DNA from: Pempheris klunzingeri | Lineage: Eukaryota > Chordata > Actinopteri > Acropomatiformes > Pempheridae | NCBI RefSeq assembly: GCF_042242105.1 | Contig: NC_092029.1 | Location: 12,813,885 to 12,877,884, forward strand | Direction: 5' to 3' | Length of the DNA: 64,000 nucleotides | Shown here: in pieces, positions 22,901 to 43,721 of the stretch | Position numbering within the stretch: position 1 is the stretch's first letter | Layout: every line of letters begins with the position of its first letter | Made by a program: the position numbers and the translations under genes | Notes under the pieces: model-generated | Seen by the model: only the letters and a program-made list of their open reading frames with translations | Database searches by the model: none | Told to the model about the DNA's origin: nothing

Positions 22901-25900
22901 TAGCACCTAGTGACTGTTGTGACTGATCTGTCACCTCCGAACCCCACCTCACAGCAAGTCACTAACAGACGACTCGGTGACAAGCACCCCGCACCCCAAC
23001 CTCCACTTAGTGCAGCGGTCACGTCACTCAACCCAGAGGATGTTTTCTTACAAATTACTTATTCCTTTGAGAGCAAGAGGACAGCAGGAAAACAGAGCAG
23101 TACTGATGTGAATGTGAACAGCATCCTTCACTGGATGATTTAAACTGACCTGGGGTGCTCCAGATGACTTCCAAACAAGCAACCGCATTCCTCACCCTTG
23201 GTTTCAATATTCTTTTATGTGAAAAAAGATGCTGATTATTATATGCATGTACTGAAATAATGTTGTTAAAAAAATGTAAATTGAACTTGAGGACTACCCG
23301 AGGGGCTTGATTTGGGAGGACATTTCTCTTCCACATTTTCTGTTCATCAACTCTGCGTAGGTCATCAAGACTAAAACCTTTTCACTGGTGTAGTGCTTCG
23401 GCCACTCCATCTTATCATAGGCAAATTTCTGGAAAACACACATTTTTGTTTTTACATGCAACTCACTAAAGAGGTGACTAACTGAACAAGTCATTTAAAT
23501 AAACCAATTACCTGCATCAACAGCATGTTTGGCTGTCTCCTCTTGAAATGCGACACAGGCTTATCCTTAGAAATCAGGAACTCACGAATGATCTGCAAAA
23601 TGTGCAAAAGTATGAAAAACTATATACTGTGGATTATTCAAACAGTTATGAAACACTAAGCAAATGAAAACAGCCGTACCTCAGTAAAAGGGAACTGTTG
23701 GCTTGCCAGTGTTTTCCTAAAAACAAAATGAAACACTTAAAATAAAAAAAAATCATATGAAAGCCTTCAAGGTCTTAAAGAAGAGGCACACTTACTTATG
23801 TACTTAAGTAACATGATGATCATCATGATCATTGATAGACTTACTATAATGCTACTGGTCTTGCTCGTCCTTTAAATATGTTGCTTTTATGCTCTTGCTT
23901 TCTCATCTCATTCCACATTTGCTATTCATTTTTTGGATTTTCATTTTAAGCATTAACATTTACTAGTTTCGTGGTGAAATGAAACTACTGCTCATTTGTG
24001 GAAAGCCACATACTTCCTGATGTTTGCCTCAAAAGACATGGCCTGGCGGGTCTGTTCATAGCAGTGCCAGTCACAGGGACACTGGTAATCAAAGTCCTGA
24101 GGTTGACAGAAATGTTTACTGTCGCAAAGCACACAGCCACCACGTTCATGTGCCTTCACTGAACCTGAAAAACAAATGAGCTGAATCAGAGAGGCGTTTG
24201 ATAAAATATGAGAAGCAGGTAAAAAGCCAAGATAAACAACTGACACAGTGCAACTAACAACTAGTCCATCTCTCACGTACGTGCATGTTTTAACATTACA
24301 GGCTGAATGGCTTTAAATCAGCCATGGGTGAGACATGTCCTCTCAGGGGACGCCTCCTCTTTGCATTCCACCTCTTCAGGGGTCAGAGTTCAGAGCAGGG
24401 CACCACTCACCAGGATGTCGGCACACGTGGCAATGAGCAACCTTCTTTAGAACTCCCACAGACACACCTGCGGTCTCCTCCTTCCACTGGATGAACCTGA
24501 GGTGATCAGAGGAAGGTTACAAGTGCACAAACTCAAAACTGCACACACTCTCTATGAGGGAAAAACTGAACAGAAAAGAAAAAGATGCTTATCTGCAATC
24601 AAAAGGCAAGAAAATAATCCACAGTGTGTTTGTTTCCTACCTCTGCAGAAGTGTTTGTCCTTTCAGCGTCTGGATGAGCTTCAGAGCTTGTTCTTTACCA
24701 ACACCTGGTATCCCCTTATGGAAGAAGGATAATGTACGGTTAACGTTAATCATTCAAATCAGCGATTTTGATGTTGGAAATGTCGGATTAAAGACGCTCT
24801 CCTTACTTTAGGAATATAATCACAGCCAAGGAGGACGGCCAGGCCGACAAGATTCTCCCTGCTGAGATGTAACTCTGTTTGCACCCTGGAGGTCCTGTAA
24901 CAGTCCACCTGAGGGTCCTGGAGGGAGGCGTGAGAAACAATACTATGAAGATCTGATGGCTTTTACAGTCAAGGCATCAGTAGAATAAGAGAGACTTCAT
25001 TCATCCCACACGGGATATTTACTTGTTACAGCAACAGAGGACACATGAACAGTGCAGAAATAAAGTGTCAGTAGCAGAATTAGTGCAAAAACAAGGGATA
25101 TAAACATAAATGTAAATATAAAAATGAGATAAAAAATATAAATACATATAAACTACATACATGTGTGTATTGCACAGGATATTGCGAATGTCACAGTAGT
25201 AAGAAATGATAAATAATGAACAGAAAAAACAGATAGTGACATGGATGAAATACTGGCTTGATAAAGCTAAAGGTCTGCAGCTAACAAAAACCGTATTACT
25301 TTTTAATGCTATAATAATAATTTTTCGTGATGTAATTGATTACATTGATTGAGCAGATTTTTATTCCATTTATACTTGATAAATACTGATGATCAGAATT
25401 GAAATGCATTAATCAGCTGTTTGCTAATTCATTACACAACTAATTTTGTTTATGAATAGTAAGATTACTTTTTTGTCTAAAACTAGAACCAGATACTCTT
25501 CCTTCACAGGTCATACTTGTACTTAAAACCATTATTAAAAAATCAGGAATAAAAATGTGGAATACAGTATTTTACTGTGGAAATTAAAAGAATATTTTGT
25601 ATTTAAACAAAATCCTGGAAAGGTCACAGCTCTAATGGGTGCCCAGGTGTTACTTTTAGTGCTCTGGAGAAAGTTTAGTTTAAATCACTTGACTGAGTTT
25701 TGCTCGCAGGAACAAATTCAGTACTAATCTCCAGAACAGACTGAACTTAAGAAGCCTTTCAAGCAGTGAAGCATCTTAAATCGAACTCCAGTCCTGTGAT
25801 TTCGTTTCAACTTTTCTCCAGATTCTGTACACTGTGGATGATTGAGATGAACCTTCACAAACGTACTTTACTGTTCATATTGAAGTTCCTGTAGATGGTT

Positions 25901-26601
25901 CGGGCTCCATACAAAAACGCGTCTCCATCATTGGTGATGCAGCCGTCCACCAGGCCCTGTGAGTCCAGGTAGGCACACATGGCCTCAGCCTCCCCAGCAG
26001 CTGTCACCCAGGGCACACCCAGATAGTCCAACATCTCTGCACACTACAGAGGCCAGAGGAGGACAACAGCATGAATTTACTATGACTGACTGTGATGAGA
26101 GATGCAGGAGAGAGAGGGACCAACCAACCAACCTCTCTTAGTACAGCCTTGAAGCGCCCTCTGCTGGTGTTTGTTGCAGACTTCGGTGCAGAAGCCTTTT
26201 TGAATCCTCCATATCTCGTCTCTGTCCTCTTGCTCATTGTTTCAGCCTTAAGTTTAGGGGCTTCTCCCTCCATCACAAAGACAAGCTTCACCCCCATTAG
26301 GGTGAGAGAGGACACCCTGAAAAATAAGTTCCTGGACGCACAGAAAAGCATCACTTAGATTGATAACAGAGGCATAAAAGATATGGTTTTAAATATTAGA
26401 ACTGAGGAATTCATTAAAAGAGACAAACTGCGACACTTACCTCAGGTGGGGCTTGGTGACTCTCCCCATCATAGCCTGGACATGCTGGGCCTCGCACACC
26501 CACAAACTCAGGTCAACTGCCAGCGTCTTTCCGCTCAAACTGTAGAGCGGCACCGACTCACGAACTGGCTCGACGATAGACCACAAGTCGTGAACGCCCA
26601 T
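19975..26601 (-). CDS. gen1: Flap endonuclease GEN homolog 1 (Holliday-junction resolvase)
   Basis: Thirteen exons: 26601-26441, 26331-26133, 26043-25867, 24917-24807, 24714-24641, 24496-24411, 24164-24014, 23716-23680, 23592-23512, 23428-23298, 23211-23150, 22021-21872 and 21338-19975. These give 2784 nt, 927 aa (human 908). XPG N-domain: MGVHDLWSIVEP with metal ligand D30. XPG I-domain: AAGEAEAMCAYL (E138, E140) and NDGDAFLYG (D159, D161). The helix-hairpin-helix GIPGVGKEQALKLIQ is near 217-231, a Cys/His-rich segment about 262-305, and the chromodomain-like RILKPRVRNAVACLEV...EHYVFPEEWP about 404-440. A long, poorly conserved tail ends LPLAERLRLKFLK. GEN1 cuts four-way junctions symmetrically after S phase to finish recombination repair. 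All catalytic acids are present, so the gene should be active. It shares a head-to-head promoter with ppil6. Confidence 0.96.
22650..22740 (+). repeat. Fish LINE/SINE tail fragment
   Basis: The segment AATTTCCCC followed by AATGTGGGACGAATAAAGG and TTATC units resembles the common tail of fish non-LTR elements that end in short TTATC-like repeats. It lies in the gen1 intron between exons 11 and 12. Confidence 0.55.
24990..25230 (-). repeat. Antisense LINE 3'-end fragment
   Basis: This stretch contains CATTCATCCCACACGGGATAT, then TTACAGCAACAGAGGACACA, then A-rich DNA with TATAAACATAAATGTAAATA and GTGTATTGCACAGGATATTG. That order matches a frequent fish LINE tail in reverse orientation. It sits in the 0.9-kb gen1 intron between exons 3 and 4. 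Confidence 0.5.
26151..26169 (-). promoter_or_regulatory. gen1: CTCF-like motif inside gen1 coding exon 2
   Basis: On the minus strand CACCAGCAGAGGGCGCTTC matches the CTCF core (CCAGCAGRGGGCGC) very well. The same bases encode Thr-Ser-Arg-Gly-Arg-Phe. It lies about 0.4 kb from the gen1/ppil6 promoter. Confidence 0.4.
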
Positions 26602-27066
26602 TACTACCCCCCGAAAATAATTCAATCTGATTTAACAGAGGTAAACGTGAAGAAAAACGCCAGTACTACACAAGAGAAAACACGACAACGACAAAAGGAG
26701 TTTTCAAACAGTGGCGCCGTTGGGCCACGTTCCAATTCGCTGAGAGTCTCTGTACTACGCTGCCTTGTTGTTGTATTAATGTCACGACGTAAAAAAAGAA
26801 AGTGAATTCGACATTTAAAGTATCTCTTTAAAGTATCTCTTCGGCGTTTTCTATAAAATAAAATATGCCACTTTTATACCAGAATATCATGATTATAAAA
26901 AGACGAGGTCTGAAGAAAATTAACACTCACGAATTGGATCGACGCCTGACAGTTTAACTCGTACGTCATATTAAGGCGCCTTCCAATGCTTGTTGCTATG
27001 GATACGAGGGTCTTGTTTACAGGCTGAGGACTTTCTTTGGCTTTCTGGGTGATTTTCTTTTCTCTC
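26602..27066. promoter_or_regulatory. Bidirectional promoter of gen1 and ppil6
   Basis: The two start codons face away from each other across 465 bp, too short for separate large promoters. Visible are a CCAAT (26733-26737) near the gen1 side and a 13-bp tandem duplication TTTAAAGTATCTC (26814-26826, 26827-26839). There is no TATA box close to either start. 5' UTRs of both genes must lie inside this interval. Confidence 0.65.
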
Positions 27067-29701
27067 ATGGCCTCGAAAAGAAAAATGCACCTAGAAATCA
27101 TCGGTTTAGTCAAAAACAGTAACTTTCATGTTGCCAAAAGTATTGCCGAGGTAAACCGTTGATTTTAATCAGATTTATAGTTTTGTAAAATTCATATGTT
27201 TTAACCTTCACGTTAACAACGCTTGTTTCTTTAGACTAACTTTACGCAAAATCAACAGGCGCTGAAGCAGAAGTTTCCTGAGGCATTTCTGGATCCAAGC
27301 ATTCAACCACTACTCGAATTTGACTGGCACACATATCTATGGAACAAGAAAAGGGTCAGTCGTCTGATTATATTACAAGTAAAGCTCAGATTTTTAGCTA
27401 TTTAAAGGCACTTCGCACCCACACACGTGTTTTAAATTGTTGTTGTTAACTGGACAACTTAAAACGCAGAGCTATGTTGGCAAACATGATGATACCACTC
27501 TTTATGTATGACTAATATGGAGGTGTAGATGCTAAGTTAAAGTAGAATAGTTGTATAAACAGTAAGTATCAAGCAAAGGAAATCAGTAGGCAGCAGTATG
27601 ACTTATGGCAGTGTTATATTACAGAGATGATATTATTATAAAATCTAATTATCATTATTATTATATTTGTCTCTAAAATTCAGCACAGCAGAAGTGTAAA
27701 TTATTATAAAACTAAAAAGCATCAAAACCGAACTGTACTTGAGTAAATATTCTTGTTACTTTCCACCACTGATGACCTCATCTGATGATAATGCAGCTGT
27801 AATAGTAGGAGCTAATGTATGGACTGCTGACGGTTGTGGTTGCTATACATCTAAACACACCTACACAGCTCAGTTGCTGCTGTAGTTTGACGTTGTGGTT
27901 ATTCGGAAATGCTGAATCACAACCCATTTGTTGTTCAACACTTGTGATTCAAGGAGCTGCGTGGTGAAGCGTGGCAGTACTCCAGCAGCCTGATGTGCTT
28001 TCTGAACGGCCTTCTCCTCGGTAACGACAAGGATCTCGCCAGCTGGGCCGAGAATCAGTGGAGTTTCACTTCCACTCGGCCGCAGGCTTTCTACATGGCT
28101 CTCACTGAGGACTGCTACAGGATACACCTCCAGAAAACTGGGGCAAGTCAACACCCCAGGCACATAAATAACAAACGTACATAAAAAATATAGATGTATG
28201 GAAAGTTCTTCTATTTTTGATGAAACAGGACTTCTGCACACGCCACTTATGACTTTTTTGGATTAGTGTTTGCAAACCTTCAGGCTCCAGTCATAGTTAC
28301 AGCCACCAGTGGCTCTTCTAGCTGAATATTACTCTGTAAAAATTGCATATTTATTACATGTTTGACCTGAAAAGATTACATATCTCTGTCCTTTCATCAT
28401 AGCATCAGTTTGTCTTCATGGACATTGAGATAGCAGGAGAGGCAGTGGGGAGGTTATTGTTTGAGGTGAGGCAACTCTGACATGTGAAGTACAAATTCAT
28501 GTATTTTCACATAATGCTTACACATCCCATACTGTGTTATCTCAACCCATCTATCATCGTCACTCTTGAGAGAACACTAATAGATATTGTTGAATTTATT
28601 GACATAAGACACTAGATGACCATTACAGAATAAAAGCATGTTAAAATGACATGCTGTTCTCCGTCTCCTTCTCAGCTGTTCTCAGATGTTTGTCCAAAGA
28701 CATCAAAGAACTTCGAGGCTCTGTGCACCGGAGAGCGAGGCCTGTCGCAGGGTGGCCTACCTCTGTGCTACAAGGGCTCCGTGTTTCATCGTGTGGTGCC
28801 CAACGGCTGGGTGCAAGGTGGAGGTACGGTCCACACTGGTCCTTTAGACACACATTAGACACACACATGCCACATGTAGAGATCAATGAATTGGGCTTAA
28901 AGGTTATCTTTTTCTGCTCTTAAAGGCTGTAATTTTCTTAACTGATCTGACTCTTTTATTTACAGTAAGTGAGATAAGTAAACTCCTCTGTCTTCCTATC
29001 CACATTACTCATTATTTTTTCCCAGAGAGACTACACAGCCTAACCTAAATTTAGATTATGACAGCACCTAAAGCCATCCACACAATACTGTGTGACTGAG
29101 GAAGTGAATCAAAAAATATTCTGAAATTAGTTTTTGTAGTAGCCCTGTGGTCTAGTCACACGGTAACTGTATGTTTCTATATTGCAGATATTTCTCCAGA
29201 ACGGAAAGGTGACGGAGGGGAGTCAATCTACGGCCCAACATTTGAAGGTTTTTCAATACATCTTGAGTGTTACTATCAGATGTTCACTGTGCAAGCATGT
29301 ATTTTACTGGAAGATTTACTCTGTCTGTCTGTAGCATGTGTCCTTTCTCCACTCAGATGAGAGCTTTGCCGTGTCTCACGCAAAACGAGGCACGCTGGGA
29401 ATGGCCAATAAGGGTCCACACACCAATGGCTCCCAGTTCTACATCACCCTGCAGCCAACACCATGGATGGACAGGACCTATGTAGCATTTGGGTTTGTAT
29501 CCCTAGTTTGACTTGAGAGACATTTCTGTATTATCTCAGATCTCTCATACAATTTTGCTCCAATCTAATGCCTTTATTTTCCATTCTAGTCAAGTGGTCG
29601 AGGGTGACGACGTCCTCAGGAGATTAGAAGCGGCTGTGACTTGCAATGAAAGACCCAAATATGACTGTAAAGTTACAGATTGTGGAGTGTTTAAGTTTTA
29701 G
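27067..29701 (+). CDS. ppil6: Peptidyl-prolyl isomerase-like 6 (cyclophilin family)
   Basis: Eight exons: 27067-27150, 27235-27354, 27954-28142, 28403-28465, 28676-28823, 29188-29247, 29357-29492 and 29590-29701, giving 912 nt, 303 aa (human 311). A PPIL6-specific N-terminal region ([45 protein letters not shown]) precedes the cyclophilin domain from about residue 133: [51 protein letters not shown] and [20 protein letters not shown]. Against cyclophilin A, Arg55, Gln63, Gln111 and Trp121 are kept, but Phe60 is Gly, Phe113 is Tyr and His126 is Tyr, so isomerase activity may be weak. The intron after exon 3 uses a GC donor (GGG|GCAAGT). Known PPIL6 expression in ciliated cells is family knowledge, not visible here. 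Confidence 0.95.
27733..27771. repeat. hAT-like terminal fragment
   Basis: TGTACTTGAGTAAATA followed by TTACTTTCCACCACTG resembles the end of a fish hAT-type repeat family (ends in CCACCACTG, body with ACTTAAGTA). The opposite end is not evident. It is in ppil6 intron 2. Confidence 0.4.
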
Positions 29702-29759
29702 CGCCTACACATTAATCACTGATGTCTTTTGAAACAAGATCTGTGAATGTTTTTCTTGT

Positions 29760-29770
29760 AATAAAATAAA
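29760..29770 (+). terminator. ppil6: Poly(A) signals of ppil6
   Basis: Overlapping AATAAA hexamers at 29760-29765 and 29765-29770, 59-69 bases after the stop, give a very short 3' UTR. Another AATAAA lies near 29880. Confidence 0.75.
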
Positions 29771-30692
29771 CATAAGGAACATTGTCTGGATATACAAATA
29801 TGTGAAAAAAAAGTATTTTGCTTTTCTACAGAACCTTTGTAGATATTTGTAATTTTGTGTTTAAACTGTGCATGACTCAAATAAAATAAGTTTTGTGCCT
29901 TTGTCAACTAGCATTTCATCATTCTGTAAGGGTTCCACATTTGTATGTGTGTGCATGTGAAGGACATTATACTTTTATAATAGCTTGCTTGTATTTTTGT
30001 TACATTTAATGTGTTTATTCATAAAATACTTAACAGGTAGAATCAACAAAATTCATAATATCCACTATACTGTAGTAGACACGCAGCAGCAGAGAGAAAT
30101 CTGTGCAGGTGCTGAAGTAGAAAACACAATGCTGATAATACTGTAGGGTGAAAATACTGATGTTTTACATGTGTAAAGTCTTGCTTGGCAACTCAGATTT
30201 CTCCTCTATCATGCCAATAGTTTAATGATTATAAATACAACTCTAGCTGTCTTAAAATAAAACTGTGAGAGGTTACTTTTAGCACATTAATATTCAGTGT
30301 TTGGTGTCACAGGTGTGCTTTACATCAGGTGCATTAGAGCGACGTCTCATCCCAGCAGAAGTGGAAGTGAAACCATTTGGTGAATGACAATTTGTAGAAA
30401 ACCCTCTCCCTCCCTCCCTTCCTCCCTCCCTCCCTCCCTCTCTCTCTCTCTCTCTCCCTCAGGCCTTAGCAGCTCACGTACACTTTTTTTTTTTCGTTTT
30501 TTTTCTCACCCCTCCCAGTAAAAAAGTGCCACATGACCTGTCAAATAGGAAGTAGGCGAGCTAGCGAGCAGCGACGACCAGGAAAGCAACACGGGAGGAG
30601 GCAGTGAAATCCGCCAAGTCTCATTCTCGACGTTTCTCAGCAGATTTATTTCCCTCCAGCCGGGCAGACGGAGCAAGAAGTTGTCCGCAGTC
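29771..30692. other. cd164: Spacer and promoter region between ppil6 and cd164
   Basis: AT-rich up to about 30400, then a polypyrimidine tract of CCCT/CT units (30406-30461), T-runs, and the GC-richer cd164 leader. CACATGAC at 30530-30537 reads GTCATGTG on the other strand, the M-box form of the E-box bound by MITF/TFE factors. The cd164 start of transcription is probably near 30550-30600. Confidence 0.45.
30406..30461. repeat. Polypyrimidine (CCCT/CT) tract
   Basis: Repeated CCCT units are followed by CT dinucleotides, all C/T on the plus strand, 230-290 bp upstream of the cd164 start codon. Such mirror-symmetric tracts can adopt triplex (H-DNA) structures and are common in promoters. Confidence 0.85.
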
Positions 30693-39898
<9,206 letters not shown>

Positions 39899-42800
39899 AG
39901 CAGCCGCACTTTTGGATCCTCATCACTCAAGTCCACCGACTAGAACCTTCCAGAGAAGACTCCCAACTCGACACGCACTCATCCTGACGGACTCAAACAG
40001 TGTTTTCAAGCAAGTTTTCTAGATCTTTAGATTAAGATTCTTTGGTTTGTGCCACTGATGGTTTAGGCCTGTATTAGCGCTGCAGTTGTAGCCTGCATTT
40101 AGGCTCCCATGATAAAGGCATGATGAATCACATAGCACTAACTTTTACAACTAAACAGATCTCTAGTGATATGGCATTTAAGATTTGAGCATATGGATTA
40201 CGTAATCTGGTTGCAGCTCCCACCGCATCATGCTGGTAGTCATTCTGTGAAGACCCTTTGTCAGGGAACTGTGGGGGTTTGTGTTATTTACAGCCCCTCT
40301 GCTCTTGATTCCTCAATTAAATACACCACATGAGAGTTACTCGTGTGTATACAACACACTGTAGCTTTCCTGTTGATGCTTGGGAGTAGTACCGCTGCAA
40401 ACTGGTAGCATTTACGTCATTTATTTGGTCCTGATTTGGAAACACTGTTTGAGTTCACAGCTATGCTTAAACGTGACGACTCTGATGATTCAGTACTGCT
40501 TTTAGCCTGTTGAATTGTGGGCAGGCTCCCTCTCCCCTACGCAGCTGTATCATGTATATGCGTTCATAGATGATGTAAAAGAGGTGGGGTTACTTAAAGC
40601 ATGAGGGAATAAAAGCAACACCCAATCATCTGATGTCAGATTGAAAAACAAGCGATCCTTCTGGTAAACAGTCTTATTTTGGGTGTCTCCCTTGACATTT
40701 AGAGTGCTGTGCATTTTCTGTCGTTGACTTCCCAGGGGAAATCTTTCAACCAATACTAGTTGGAAAAATGTGTCAAAAACTAACTGCCAGTAGAGCAGCT
40801 CAATGCAATAAATCATATGTCAAGTCATCTCCCATCCTTTTATCTCCCAATAGTAATTTCTAATCTTTACCAGAATCAGAACTTACCCACTCGGGTTGCT
40901 AACGCTGAGCTGGCCCTTTGGCCCTATTTCTCTGGAGAAGTCAAAATGAAAGATTGTAGAGTATTTCAGAAATATGAATAATTCATTTGTTTAAATAATG
41001 TGTAATATAGCGAATGAAGAGATACACAATGGCATGCGCCTTCTTGATGTGGACAATGATAGCAGTGAAGTGCCTTTAATGTCCAGTTTGACTTAAAGAG
41101 AGAACTAGAAGAGGATGAGTGGCCTGAGTGTTATCATTAGTTTATATTTCTAAGAAAGAGACTGTATCGCGGTGCTGATATTGCTGAGAACTGTCGTATC
41201 CCAGCTGGACTGAAGAGCCTTTTAATTGTTGAAGAATACAGTAGATAGTTGTCACTGGAGGGCTGTGATCAGTGAAGACTGAAGTTTTTCCCTATAAGTA
41301 GAGGATTGTATTAAGTAAATCAAACCCATGGTCTTCTCACCTTATATAAATAATAATTTAAAGGCGCTCTCCCTTTCGTGTTGCCAGATACTGCTCCCAA
41401 ATTTCCCCCCAGCTCACTAGTTATGTGTCACAACTTGGTTGTGAATTGTGTTTCATTTCCAAACGTGAGCAATGAGCTGGCAGGGAAATTTTAGACCGCT
41501 GTTTGGTGATGTGAATCTCGGAGTGTACCTTTTTCAAAGAAAAAGCAAAAATATTGGACTTAATTTAAAAAGTATTGGAGAGAGTGCATTGAGGTAAAAA
41601 TGTTGGACTGTTTGAGTGATGGTCTTGTTAAATGAGCGTTGCACCTGTGATTTTGGACTTTGCCGTGTAAATGAGAGGAATGTGAATGAAGTGCAGAACT
41701 GCAACAACTAAGTGGCTGTGCTAGAGCTCATGTCAAGTTCTCTAATTAGCTTGCTGCTAACTGTGATTTTTTTTTTTTTTTCTCTCTCCATTTTGTCCCT
41801 CCTGTACATAGCCATGTCCTGTTTTATCTTCTAGGTTTCAACTTGAGGAGAGGCTGAATGAAGGAGTGTTTATTATTACATTTTGCTGGTAGAGGCTTGT
41901 CAGTGTCGAGAATGTTCTGTTAAATGCCTTTTTTTTCCATTGCTGCATGCTGGATGCTTGGAGTTGTGATTTTATTTTTTTCAATAAATTGCATATGCTT
42001 TTGAGGATTTAGATACACTTAAAAACCACTTGATTATTTGTAATTAGCCCATATGCTAGTTGAAAGAATGCCTTGAAATGGTGTGCATTAAGCCAAAGTC
42101 CTCAGTTTTGGCATGGAAATTGAGCATTGCACTGACAAGCTTTGTTTTGTAACTTTGTCTTTGTAAATGTTTTCATTGTTCAGCCAAAAAAATCTGATGC
42201 TTGTCTTGAATATTAACTAGATAATAGATGAATAATCACCTTGTTTTGTATGACCGCGAATTCAAGAGTGCAGGTGTTGTTTTTTGGTTTTTGTTTTGGC
42301 TGTTATAATTTAGGATTACATGTTTTCTGCTGCTCACCATTAACACGCCTTTTAACCCAGTCACCTGGTGGCATTAGGCTACAGCCCAAAGACCCAACTA
42401 TGGCGAGTAGGCTACAGAGTTTTTGCCTTAGCTGCACTCATTTGTACATTCTCGGCATGTGGAGAGCCTCCGCCCCAAATTTAGAGAAATATCAGAGTTT
42501 TATTCACAGTATGCTGTGTACGCGGTACGCTGTGTAACCACTGAACCCAGTCAGAGTGCTCTTTGCGTTTGACATGGTAGCTGCATTCCTTAAGAACACA
42601 GCATCACATGTCGACATCGCGGTGTGTCAAAACACCTCCGGTATCCATGGATTCCAATAGATGTCCATTGTGTTGCCTCTCTGCAGCTTCTACAAGTTGC
42701 TTTCTCAGTCCGTGCACCTCTTAAGGAAAAGTGCCTTATTCAGTTAATATCCATATATAGTTGTAGTTTGTAAAATGATACGCCACACTTATTCTATATT

Positions 42801-43721
42801 GATGGGACTCAGCACTTTCAGACCCCTGTGAAGTGTTATTTTGTGATGTAATCTGCTTAAATGTCCGTGTTGTCACGCCCAGCCTTAACTTCTTGATCAA
42901 ACCCACAGAGCATTTGCTAGTGACAAGATGTCCAGGCAATTACCAGGCTTCTTTTGTTTAAAAATGTTTGTTAGATGTGTCTTGTACTTAGTGGCTGGCA
43001 TTTTAGTAGTGTTTAAGTACCCGCATTTTGCCCAATCACACAATAGGATTATAGGAGTTTAAATGCTGCTGAAATGGCTATAAACGGCTAATGAATGGCA
43101 GTTTTCCACTAGATGAAGCCTTGTTTTATTCTGGACAACTTGTCACAAGCTCATTGTAACAAAGTAAACGGTCATGTCGTAACCACAGCCTCAGACCTAT
43201 AGTGTTCTTTACTGCTGCAGTTCCTCCATGTTGCACACAGCCACGTCATTACTTGAATTCCACTTTTGTTGTAATTTCATTGTAGGATCGAATACTTATT
43301 TTCTGTCCAGTAGGATTTTTTAAAATTTAAAATCCAAATTTGCTTGGTTATGGAGGGCTCTCCTATCAGTTTTCAGCCTTGCAGTGTTCAATTCCAAGAG
43401 CAACGAGTAAAAAGCTTTTTGATTCCCTCCCTTTGCCTTGTAGCTTTATTGCTTTGTGCACACAATGTAGTGCCATATATTCTACATTTTGTGTTAGACG
43501 CCATCAGTCTTGTAGGTACGATTGTTTTTGGCTTTGCTCCCAACTCACTTTTACAAACACAAATATTCTCACACAGCCATATGTAGACACATGCAGGTGC
43601 CACAATGCCTCCTGAAATGTTGTGTGCTTATTTTTTGCCCCCTTTTTTTCCCTCTCAACCCTTTTATTTTGTGCCTTGTTTTCTAGTGTTGCCTTTAGTT
43701 TCACAATGTAAAACCAATAAA
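39899..43721 (+). other. cd164: Long 3' UTR of cd164
   Basis: After the stop there is no convincing gene up to a strong AATAAA at 43716-43721 (context CCAATAAAGTTTG). An earlier AATAAA at 41983-41988 could give a 2.1-kb 3' UTR and the later one a 3.8-kb UTR. Mammalian CD164 also has a long 3' UTR. T-runs occur near 41768. Confidence 0.55.
43716..43721 (+). terminator. cd164: Distal poly(A) signal, probably cd164
   Basis: AATAAA followed by a T/G-rich stretch; the last good plus-strand signal before the intergenic gap. Confidence 0.55.
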
